NCBI GenBank assembly: GCA_963969595.1
Contig: OZ018416.1
Span: 11,362,065 to 11,426,064, forward strand
Length of the DNA stretch: 64,000 nt
Source: Neckera pumila
Taxonomy: Eukaryota; Streptophyta; Bryopsida; Hypnales; Neckeraceae
Direction: 5' to 3'
Every line of letters begins with the position of its first letter. Position 1 is the first letter of the stretch. Of this stretch, positions 11,898-22,779 are shown piece by piece. A model generated the notes under the pieces. That model had not been told where the DNA came from and made no database searches. It saw only the letters and a list, made by a program, of their open reading frames with translations. The translations under genes were made by a program, and so were the position numbers.

Positions 11898-12841
11898 TTA
11901 TCCCCTAAATGTTTTTGACTATGTTTTCCCCCAAACCGCTCCAAAATTGCCATTCTAATACAAGTACCAAATTTTAGAAAAAGAACATTTTTTGAACACA
12001 TGTAACCGTAGGATCTTGTATTACACTAGTTTAAGAAGATGTGGAAAAAATTTCCGAATTTTCCACCAATCCATGTAGATTGCAAGATATTAACATTTGA
12101 ATCGAAGAAAATTCTTTTTTCATCCCTGCAAAAATCCGGGCAATTGCACTTCACAAGGTTACATGTGTATGAAAAAATGTCCAAAATGGTGGTTACTCTT
12201 TGGATTCATTCTTCAAGGCAAGTTGGCTACATGCTTGAAAAATTTAGATCAATTAAAATTGTACAACATATAGGGTAAAAATCGTAAGCATGAAGAGGTA
12301 GAGAATGACTCAAAATATTAAATTGTCAAGAATTTTGTTATGGAATTGAAAAATGCCAATCCCAACGGTTGTAATGTTATAATGAACAATCTACACCCAC
12401 TGTTTTTTATTTTTTTTTAAAAGTATTGAAAATTGAGTTAGATAAAGGACTTCAAAGTTTATTTTAGAATAGAGATTCTATAAATACCCTCAAACTAAAA
12501 CTCCTCATAACTTTTGACTCATTAATCCAAATGGAATGATTCAAAGCTTTCCAAGTATATATAAATCTAAAGAACCAATTTCAAGTTTTTATTTTTCAAA
12601 AAAGTGATTTTTAAAGAATTTTTTGAGTTGCCCGGATTACTCACCAGGGATTGAAAATTACATATCATGCGATAACTTTTTACCCATGTAGTATAAAGTT
12701 ATGAAAATTGTTGGGCCTTGAAGCTTCTCCTTGGGCACATCTTGTGTGAAAATTTTAAATAAATAAATAATTCCATTCGTAGTGAATTGCCCAAAATTGC
12801 TATGTTGCCAAAAAAATGATATTGGTCCTCTTTAGGGTTTA
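11898..12841 (-). mobile_element. Degenerate TTAA-family element
   Basis: The left end is TTATCCCCTAAATG and the right end GGTCCTCTTTAGGGTTTA, both one change from the family ends. The internal order (CCAAAATTGCCATT, GGATCTTGTATTACAC, then TAGATTGCAAGATATTA) is the inverse of the right half of 4020-4941, giving the minus orientation. It is more diverged than the copies at 2.6 and 4.0 kb and most like 19089-20025. Confidence 0.65.
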
Positions 12842-14449
12842 TTTTGGAAGGAATTGAACAGTGGATTATTAATAGGCTATAGTACATCTCCTAGCTCAGG
12901 GTGTTGAGACCAAGGAGACTTGTTTGAAATTTGTTGAGGATTTCAAATGAAGTAAACGAAAGGCTTTTATATCTCCCATTCATATTTAATACTTGCAACA
13001 TTCTTTTATTGAATTGTCTTGAAGAAATCAATATCAATATGGCATAGAGAATATTGGATATCTATTTCAATGGGCTTCTCTATTAACATTGGCGCAAGGA
13101 TAGCAAAGGCCAATAATATTGTTTGTGATTTAAGCTTGTATAGAGAATACTTTCCATGATTCTTGTTAGGGATGATTGCACAAAACACTTGTACTCTTTT
13201 TTGTCACACGTTGCGTGTTGATTAGTTTTTGGCCATAACTTTTGCTTTTTGCCTCCGATTGACTTAAAATTCATAGACAAGGTACTTAGAACTATTATTC
13301 GCCTTATTTCATTTTTTTGAAATGTTTTAGAAATGTTTTACTATTTAATAATAGACCCCAATTTTATATTCCACTTGCCAATATTGGAATTTTTAGTACT
13401 ATTTAGTACCCTAAAAAACAATTTTAGAGCCGCAATTTGAAGGAAATGGTCTTTGAGTAGACTTATAGCCATGGTTTGAAGGAATTCTAAAAATACTTAA
13501 CTTATGTGGTGTAGAAGTTCACAAAGTGAACTTCATTCAGCTTCCATTTTGAAATATATAAAATATAGTTTTAATGGTTCATTTGGTGAATGACCATCTC
13601 CAAAATGTTATTAGAAATGGCCAAGTTTAATTTTTTTAATTTTTTTTAATTTTTAATTTTTAACTTATTTAAACATTGAAGTATCTATTTTCTTGAGTTT
13701 TGGCACTTTTCTAGTTCTCCTACTTAAAGAAATTTCTGAGATTTTTGCTTTGGTATTTACCTTCATCTAAAAGGTGTATATATTAGCCATAGTTTTTTTT
13801 TAAAGTAAAAATTTATTTTTCTAATTTTAAAGTACTCCAAAAAAATCATGAGTATTTTTGCAAAACAACAACAAATAGTACAGAAGTTTTGGTGCTGCAA
13901 TCACCCTTAAAATCACTAGCATCCTCAATCGATGGATGGAAGAAGCAAATGCAAAGATTTCATGCTTGGCATGCTTAGCATTGCAAACAAGATTTTGGTC
14001 CATATTGCTAATGATTGATCCAATAATCTCTTGCAAGTTGTAAAGTGGGAGTTGTTATAATAAAGTTTTATCTATACGAAATCGAATATAAGTTACAAAA
14101 AAATATAGGGCTAAAAGTGTCGTTTGTGCATGGATTTTTACTTTGTATAGACAAAAGCGACCCAACATCCACACTTGGTTATGGTTTAATCTAAATGATG
14201 TTGGTGAAATTTTGGGAATGAAAAGTTTAGGGTTCCAATAATCAATTTTTTAATGTGAGCTCAAAGATTACACCATGATGTTTATCACTATCATCTAAAA
14301 TTCAATTGCTAGTTTTCAAAATTATGGGCCTTAGGAATGAAATACTGCCATATGTTACTATATGTTTCTTTTCCGTGGATGAAGTCAAGCATTGAAAGCC
14401 TATTCGTGGTTTTCCATCCACACTGTTCAGTTTCCTTTGAGTTGAAGTG
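12842..14449. other. Intergenic, AT-rich repeat remnants
   Basis: No gene is supported. The part near 13200-13300 has the GGCCATAACTTTTGC phrase typical of the TTAA family interior, so fragments of that family are probably present. The frame at 13827-14036 has no recognisable protein pattern. 14340-14450 belongs to the dispersed repeat that also seeded the minisatellite. Confidence 0.4.
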
Positions 14450-17350
14450 ATGCTACAGTTGTGTTTCATGTGGATGGTTTTTCCATCTATGTGGAACTTT
14501 CCATTGATTGCAGACTTTCATGTGGATGGAGCTTTCCATCAATCGCAGAATTTGAAGTGGATGGAGCTTTCCATCAATCGTAGACTTTGAAGTGGATGGA
14601 GCTTTCCATCGATGGCAGACTTTCATGTAGATAGAACTTTTCATCGATTGCAGACTTTAAAGTGGATGGAGCATTCCATCGATCATAGACTTTCATGTGG
14701 ATGGAGCTTTCCATCAATCGCAAACTTTCAAGTGGATGGAGCTTTGCATCGATTGCAGAATTTGAGGTAGATGAAGCTTCCCATCGATCGCAAACTTTGA
14801 AGTGGATGAAGCTTCCCATCGATCGCAAACTTTGAAGTGGATGGAGCTTCCCATCGATTGCAGACTTTCATGTGGATGGAGCTTTCCATCAATCGCAGAC
14901 TTTCAAGTGGATGGAGCTTTCCATCAATCGTAGAATTTGAAGTGGATGGAGCTTCCCATCCATTGTAGACTTTCATGTGGGTGGAGCTTTCCATCAATTG
15001 TAGACTTTCAAGTGGATGGAATTTTCCATCGATAGCAGACTTTCATGTGGATGGATCTTTTCATCGATTGCAAACTTTGAATTGGATGGAGCTTTCCATC
15101 AATCACAAAATTTAAAGTGGATGGAGCTTTCCGTCGATTGTAGAGTTTCATGTGGATGGAGCTTTCCATCGATTGCAAACTTTAAAGTGGATGCAGCTTT
15201 CCATCGATGGCAAACTTTCATGTGGATGGAGCTTTCTATCAATTGTAGACTTTAAAGTGGATGGAGCTTTGCATTGATCGCAAACTTTCAAGTGGATGGA
15301 GCTTTGCATCGATCGCAAACTTTCAAGTGGATGGAGCTTTGCATCAATCGCAGAATTTGAGGTGGATGGAGCTTCCCATCGATCGCAAACTTTGAAGCAG
15401 ATGGAGCTTTCCATCGATTGCAGACTTTCATGTGACTGGATCTTTCCATCCATTATAGACTTTCATGTGGATGGAGCTTTCTATCAATTGTAGACTTTCA
15501 AGTGGATGGAGCTTTCCATCGGTAGCAGACTTTCATGTGGATGGAGCTTTCCATTGATTGCAGACTTTCATGTAAATGGAGTTTTCCATTGATTGCAGAA
15601 TTTGAAGTGGATGGTGTTTTCCATCGATCGCAGACTTTCATGTGGATGAAGTTTTCTATCGATTGTAGAGTTTCAAGTGGATGGAGCTTTCCATTGATTG
15701 CAAACTTTGAAGTGGATGGAGCTTTGCATCGATCGCAGACTTTCATATGGATGGAGCTTTCCATCGATTGCAAACTTTGAAGTAGATGGAGCTTTCCATC
15801 AATCGCAGACTTTCATGTGGATGGAGCTTTCCATCAATCGTAGACTTTGAAGTGGATGGAACTTTCCATTGATTGCAGATTATGAAGTGGATGGAGCTTT
15901 CCATTGATCGCAGACTTTCAAGTGAATGGAACTTGGTATTGATTGTAGACTTTGAAGTGGATGGAGCTTTGCATCGATCGTAGACTTTGAAGTGGATGGA
16001 ACTTTCCATTGATCGCAGACTTTCATGTGGATGGAGCTTTTCGTCGATTGCAGACTTTGAAGTGGATGGAGCTTCCTATTGATTACAGACTTTCATCTGA
16101 ATGGAGCTTTCCATTGATTGCAGAGTGTGAAGTGAATGGAGCTTTCCATCAATTGGAGACTTTGAAGAGGATGGAGCTTTCCATCAATTGCAGACTTTAA
16201 AGTAGATGGAGCTTTCCATCAATTGGAGACTTTGAAGAGGATGAATCTTTCCATCGATCGCAAACTTTAAAGTGGATGGAGCTTTTCATCGATCATAGAC
16301 TTTTATGTAGATGGAGCTTCCCATCGATTGCAAACTTTCAAGTGAATGGAGATTTGCATCAATCGCAGAATTTGAAGTGGATGGAGCTTCCCAGCGATCG
16401 CAAACTTTGAATTGGATGGAGCTTTCCATCAATTGTAGACTTTCAAGTGGATGGAGCTTTTTTTTGATTGCAATCTTTCATGTGGATGGATCTTTCCATC
16501 GATTGCAAACTTTGAAGTAGATGGAACTTTCCATTGATTGTAGACTTTCATGTGGATGGATCATTCCATTGATCGCAGACTTTCAAGTGGATGGAGCTTT
16601 CCATTAACCGTAGACTTTGAAGTGGATAGAGTTTTCCACTGATTTCAGATTTTGAAGTGGATGGAGCTTTCCATTAATCGTAGACTTTCATGTAGATAGA
16701 ACTTTCCATCGATCGCAGACTTTAAAGTGGATGGAGCTTTCCACTGATCATAGACTTTCATGTGGATGGAGCTTTCCATCGATCGCAAACTTTCAAGTGG
16801 ATGGAGCTTTGCATCGATCGCAGAATTTGAGGTGGATGGAGCTTTCCATCGATTGCAGACTTTCATGTGGATAAGTCTTTCCATCTATTGCAAACTTTCA
16901 TGTGAATGGAGCTTTCCATCAATTGTAGACTTTCAAGTGATTGGAGCTTTCTATTGATTGCAAACTTTCATGTGGATGGAGTTTTCCATTGATTGCAGAC
17001 TTTAAAGTGGATGGATCTTTCCATCGATCGCAGACTTTCAAGTGGATGGAGCTTTCCATCAATTGCAGACTTTCAGGTGGATGGAGCTTTCCATCAATTG
17101 CAGACTTTCATGTGGATGGAGCTTTCCATCGATCGCAAATTTTCAAGTGGATGGAGCTTTTCATCGATTGCAGACTTTCATGTGGAACAAACCTTCCATT
17201 GATTGCAGACTTTCATGTGGGACAAACCTCCCATCGATTGCAGACTTTTAAATGGATGGAGCTTTCCATCAATCGCAAACTTTCATGTGGATGGAGCTTT
17301 TCATCAATCGCGGACTTTGAAGTGAATGGAACTTTTCATTGATTGCAAAT
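14450..17350 (+). repeat. 35-bp minisatellite, about 80 units
   Basis: The unit, split in two, is AGTGGATGGAGCTTTCCATC followed by GATTGCAGACTTTCA (35 bp); it is repeated head to tail for ~2.9 kb with point variation, mostly Cys/Thr-type transitions at CATCGATT/CATCAATC. Inside every unit GATGGA and TCCATC form a 6-bp dyad around GCTT. Because 35 is 2 mod 3, three units make 35 codons and several frames on both strands stay open, giving periodic 35-residue peptides. I do not consider those frames genes: they occur on both strands and none continues beyond the array. Confidence 0.9.
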
Positions 17351-17394
17351 TTTGAAAATGAACGTACTGTAACTGTTAGTGTCTCTCTTGATTT

Positions 17395-17910
17395 TTGAAC
17401 ATTAGCCAGCCAAACATGACAATATGGATGTAAAATTGTGCAATAATCTGACTATAACTTGAAAGATGAATGACGGCAACCGACCCAAGTTGTGATGCAT
17501 TGGTGATGGTATATTGCAAAGTTTTGTAAACCAATGGCCTACTCACCACATCTAGGATGCAATGGTAAGAACTTACATTGCAAGTGGAACAGGAACTTAA
17601 TGACCAGGATTAAGCTTTATTAATACCTCTTTGATAACCAGTTGCAAGTTTGGAGCAACTTCCCAGGCAAGCATGCAAGATATTGGACTGCCCAGATTCT
17701 GCATTTTGGGGCTGCCTCTGAACAGATCATCAATCCATAGTGTTCACCAAAAGTTATCCTTGCTTCCTGAATAGAATTTGAGAGTTCATCATCGGTCTTA
17801 ACAGGTAGGGGTTTGGTACTGCGGATGAAACCTCATATTTCTGTCATTTTGGAAAAAAGCACAGTATTGTGTGAGGTTACAAGGGTACCATTCTAAATGT
17901 TATAATGTAT
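17395..17910 (+). repeat. Dispersed repeat R1, copy B left part
   Basis: It directly follows the minisatellite. 17400-17560 resembles 36540-36640 and 36790-36900 (GCATTGGTG, ACATTGCAA, CCACATCTGGGATGCA words), and 17630-17910 resembles 10860-11135. It continues at 18780 after the fold-back insertion. Confidence 0.65.
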
Positions 17911-18779
17911 AGTTAGGTACTGTAATCTTACAATTGGTCAATTTGACCCATTCACAATTTTTGTACGATGTGCAATAAAATTGGTATATTTTGGTGAGCA
18001 TAATTATCACACAATCCTCATGCAATTTCAATCAAGCATACAAAATTTCATTTTCAAAAAAGCAAAATTCCATTTTTGGTGAATTTTTAAAGTTTTTTTT
18101 CATGATTTTACATCATATTTTATTGAAAACAATTGATGATGAATTTTTTAAATCCAATTGCATAGATATGTAGGGAGCATCTATTCACACATCGTTCATA
18201 TTAAAAAAACACCCCATTAAGTGACAAGACTATGAGTTAGGAAGAATTAAATGTGAAACGTCATATGACCAAAATTTGTGGAATAGATATCTTTATATTT
18301 TAACAAGATTTTGGCAAAGTGATTGTAGCATCATGCTGAAATGTACAAAATTATTTATAGTGCGAGGGTCAAATAGCAAAATCTTGTTAAATTATAAAGA
18401 TATCTATTTTACAAATTTTGATCTTATGATGCTTCACATTTAACTTTTCCTAGCTCATATGCTTATTACTTAATGGGGTGTTTTTTAATATGAAAGATAT
18501 GCGTATGGATGTTCCCTACATATCTATGTAATCGGATTAAAAGAATTCATCACTAATTGTGCTTAACAAAAATTTTATGTAAAATCATGAAAATAAACTT
18601 TAGAAATTCACCAAAAATAGAATTTTGCTTTTTGAAACTAAAATTTTGTATACTTGATTGGGATTGCGTGAGGATAGCGTGATAATTATGCTCACCAAAA
18701 TATACCAATTATATTGCACATTGTATAAAAAATTGTGAATGGGTCAAATTGTCCGGTTGTAAGATTATAGTATCCAACT
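17911..18779. mobile_element. 869-bp fold-back (long inverted repeat) element
   Basis: The left arm (about 17911-18335) and right arm (about 18385-18779) are imperfect reverse complements over ~400 bp: AGTTAGGTACTGTAATCTTA at the left edge pairs with TAAGATTATAGTATCCAACT at the right edge. The short centre (18335-18385) is unpaired. The uninterrupted paralogue at 11124-11145 (ATGATGTACTATT) shows the insertion point, flanked here by ATGTA on the left and GTACTATT on the right, which implies a TA or GTA target duplication. No transposase is encoded. Confidence 0.8.
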
Positions 18780-19080
18780 GTACTATTCCATTAGTATTTA
18801 TTATCTTTCTGGCATCTTAAGTAAAAAAGTCACTTTCCATTGAACACTTTCTGTCAAATGTGACACAATTTAAGAGAATAGATGCTCTACTCTTTGTAAA
18901 TTCACAATACAAGATGTTAACCATTGGTTTCTTTCTAATACGTGGAATTTTTGCAAGCAACATTCGCTTGTAATTCTTAGTAATTCAATGGCTTGTAAGA
19001 GGGCAGTTCTATCTGGCTCGAATTTGGAGTGGTACAATGATTTGCTCTTTGATGCCCAAATTTCACCAAATAGGAACATG
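18780..19080 (+). repeat. Dispersed repeat R1, copy B right part
   Basis: It continues the match to 11135-11510 (TGCTCTACTCTTTGTAAATT and CTTGTAATTCTTAGTAAT words) interrupted at 17911. It ends just before the TTAA-family element at 19089. Confidence 0.65.
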
Positions 19081-19088
19081 GAATGTCC

Positions 19089-20025
19089 TTTACCCTCTAA
19101 AATTCTATGACTATGTTGTCACTGAAAATGCTCGAAACTGCCATTTCTAGTACAAATGCCAAATTTTTGAAAAAAAAAAATTCTTGACACATGCAACCAT
19201 AGGATCTTGTTGCATGATGACTTGAGAATATGAATTAAAAATTCTAAAAACTTCCACCGCGTAGATTGCAAGAAATAAGCATTCAAATTCATTGAAATCA
19301 TTTGTTTGGCCCTCCAAAAACAGGGCAGCTGCACTTCACAAGTTCACTTTTCTACAGAAAAATGTACAAAATGGCGGTGCTTCTTTGGATTCTTTTTCCT
19401 AGACAAATTGGCCACATGCTTGAAAATTTTCACATCATTTGGAAATGTACAACATACACGTTAAAAAATAGTAAGTAGACAGTCAACTGTAGAGAATGAT
19501 TCAAAATACAAAATTGTTAAGAATTTAATTTTGGAATTGAAAAATTCTGATCCCAATGGTTGCAATGTTGTGGTAAACAATCTATGTCCTATGATTTTAT
19601 TTTTCTCCAAAAGTATTGAAAATTGAATAAGACAAAGGACTTCAAAGTTTAATTTAGAATAGAGAGTCCTCACTGCCCAACAAACAAAAACTCCTCATAA
19701 CTTTTGATTCATTGATCAAAATTGAATGATTCAAAGCTTTCCATGTATATAAAACTTTAGAAAACCAATTTCAAATTTTTGTTTTTGGAAAAAGTGAATT
19801 TTGTTTATCTGCCGGGATTGCCTATTTATGAAAAAAAAAGTAACATGTTAGGCCATAACTTTTTATTCATATTTCCAAATGTCATGAAATTTAGAGCATA
19901 TGAAAGATTCCTCGTCCCCACCTTCTATTAAAATTTGGGCTGAAAATATAGAAATCTTCAATCATAGATACCTACCAAAATTTTTTATGTAGCCAAAAAA
20001 TGCATGTTGGTCCTTTATAAATTAA
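19089..20025 (-). mobile_element. Degenerate TTAA-family element
   Basis: Ends are TTTACCCTCTAAAATT and TTGGTCCTTTATAAATTAA. Internal order follows 11898-12841 closely (CCATTTCTAGTACAAATG, CATAGGATCTTG, GTGCTTCTTTGGATTC). It is non-coding and heavily mutated. Confidence 0.6.
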
Positions 20026-20618
20026 AGATGAAAATTTGTGTGTCACAATGAATTAGCCATCATCTTTTAGAGAGATCAATGTAGATTTTGATATCCAATG
20101 TCATATTGGCATAGTGTTCAAACTATGGGCAATGCAAAACTATGGATGAAATATTGCCGTTAAGCAATCTTTCAATTGATTCTAAGTCAATTTATGTGAA
20201 TAGAAAGCATGCCAATGGTTTTCCATCCACATGAAACTTTGAATCATCTGATAATTGGCACAATTTCTTCAAGTGTCTTTCAATTTTGCCAAAATTGAAT
20301 ATTGGATATCAAAGTGTGCATTAATTTCTTCAAAAATGATTGCTACTAACCACATTTGGTGGTACATTGCAATATTAGTTATGATTACAAACCTCACCTT
20401 GTGATAGCCATGCAACGTTATAGATTAACCTATACACTGTTCCATATCCAAATTAAACCTTTTTCTATCAAAACTACTCAAAATTGCCATTTCTAGTGCA
20501 AAGAGCACACGGCAAAAAAATTCAAAATGAGATTGTTGCTTGTATATGAAAGTCTAGTTTGTATAAGAATTTTACTTATATGGATAGAAACAACCCAATA
20601 TGAACATTTGGTTATTAT
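20026..20618. other. Dispersed-repeat remnants
   Basis: 20030-20470 shares text with 35690-35780 and 36290-36440 (TAGAGAGATCAATGTAGA, GATATCCAATG). It contains a single minisatellite-like phrase GGTTTTCCATCCACATG near 20218. No gene is visible. Confidence 0.5.
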
Positions 20619-21440
20619 TTAACCCCTAAAGGACCAAGGTGACTCTCCTACCAAAAAACACTCAAAACTATCATTTCTATTGCAAAGAGAAAAGAGTTTA
20701 AAATATATTTTTTTTTTGCTTATCCAATTGTAAGATCTTATACTTGACTAGTATATGAATGTGGAAGAAATTTTTCAAAAACTTTGACCATGTAGATTGC
20801 AAGATATATGCATTTTAAAGTGAAGAAAACAAGGTTTTTTCCACCTTGCTTGACTAGATTTTTTGGCTTTGAATCTTTTTAGTTCAAACTTTTTGTACTA
20901 TTGATTTAAATTTTCTACTTATTTATGTTAATTAGTTGAGTTGAGAATCTACCAAAAAAACACAAAAAAAAAGCACTTAATTTTCATTCCTTAAAAAATT
21001 GTTAAGTAGAGGTGGGTTTAAGATTGAAGAAAAAACTAAATTGTTAATAGCTTTTAGATGGAATTGAATCACAATAATCCCAATGGTGAGATTGTTTTAG
21101 CAAGAAAATCTAACCCTGTCTAACAATTTTTTTTGAAAAAGTCTAAAAATTGCATTCAAAAATGAATTCTATAAGTTATTTTTTTCAAGAAGATGCTTAG
21201 ATTGCCCGAAAAAATAAGATTGTCCATAACTTTCTCATGATTAGTCCAAATTGAATGAAACAAAGCTTCACATGTAAACAAAAATATAGTCCTTGAGTCA
21301 AAAAATTGAAAAAAATTATTTTGACTTTTTGTGATTTTTTTTGTACTACCCGCCACATTCCATTTTTGCTTATTGTGCCATAACTTTTGCTGCTGGGCAT
21401 CAATGAAAATAAAAATATATATTTGCAAAGGTCTTGCAAA
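20619..21440 (-). mobile_element. TTAA-family element, left edge intact, right edge lost
   Basis: It starts TTAACCCCTAAAGGACCAAG and follows the inverse order of 4020-4941 up to GCCATAACTTTTGCTGC near 21385. The closing inverted end and second TTAA are not found, so it is truncated at the right. Confidence 0.6.
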
Positions 21441-22779
21441 ATAATATAATTTCAAAAAGTCCCAAAATATATATTACTAAAAGTTGAAACAGTCAGAATG
21501 TGCTCGGACCCAAATTGTCCTCCGAGGGGACCGATGACACTAGTTTGTGATCCTAAAAGCGCGAGCTTGAGAGAGGTGAGTGCAGGTTTTGCAAGCCCTT
21601 GGATCTTTTGAAAATAAGTTGGATATTTCAGGTTGTTTGGTAAAAAAACTGGATACATTTTGGATAAAAAATTGATTTTGTTTTGCTATTAATGATAAAT
21701 TTGGGACCTATGATCGTATAGACGTATACCCTATGACTGTGGACAAGTAAATATTTTATGTGGTATTCAAATTCTTTGTAGTAGAAAAGAATCCTCCACA
21801 TGGTGAGGCCGAGAGTCATTTCTTTGGGAGGCTAATGTTTTGAAGAAACCTTGGCTCCCAAAAAAATGGGGAAGTTTGGTGGTGACTACAGCGTTGTCTC
21901 CAAAAATATAAAAAATAAATGACGGTGTTGTGTTGAGACTAGGAGTCATTTCTCATTGAGTCTAACTTTAAGGTTTTAGGGTCTGTATGGATTTCAAAAG
22001 GAAATGAAGAAAGGTTTTTGAACCAATTGGGGCAAAGTCTGAACATGCTTTATCTATACATGCTTCAGTTAGTAGTTTCAGCAAAATACAAGAGAACCGT
22101 GGGGAATATAATTCTCCATATAATGACAAAGAAAGGCTATTCCCCAAGCAATCCTCTTGCATGCATGACCATTGTACATGACACCTCTTATAGTGGCGCG
22201 TTCTAGAATGCCAATCGTTATGGGACATATGAATAGGATCCCTAGAACTTTCGTCTTGTCACTCTTCCCCATTTTCAACATCTATCACCACTCTGCGCTC
22301 ACATACTAGCATTGTTGATAAATGAAGAGAAAAAATTGGAAAAAAGGATAGAAATGAAATGGAAAAGAAAAAAAACAGCAAAAAAACAAAATTCATCTCA
22401 TATTTATATGTTCACTGTTGGATTAGAGGTCAACATTGTAGCTTTGAGTCATTCATACTTTCTTGTTTAAAACATTTGACAACTGACAAATTTTTAATAT
22501 GTCATGAATGCATGAACATTTTCCAATTTTCAAAAAATCCAATGGCTTAAGACACATTCATTGGTGAAATTGGTGCATTGGACATAGTGCTTGGAATTCA
22601 TTGTTGTTGCTTGTAGGAAAGTCATTATCCAGGAATTTGAATACACGTATAATACTTCAAAGAAGTACACTTGAAATTCACAGTACTCTATATTGAAAGT
22701 CTAAGCTTCTACTTGGCTACATACGAGTACAACACTGCATTCAATCACTAACAACGTATTCCATGTGAATCTTGACATT
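21441..22779. other. Intergenic DNA with no recognised gene
   Basis: Small overlapping frames on both strands carry no family pattern. 21490-21600 is somewhat richer in G and C and could be a fragment of an old LTR or host exon, but nothing decides this. Confidence 0.4.

Noticed and set aside
14453..17342. Long open frames on both strands with 35-residue periodicity
   Set aside because: They are by-products of a 35-bp unit without stops; the same pattern appears on opposite strands and none joins to a flanking coding exon.
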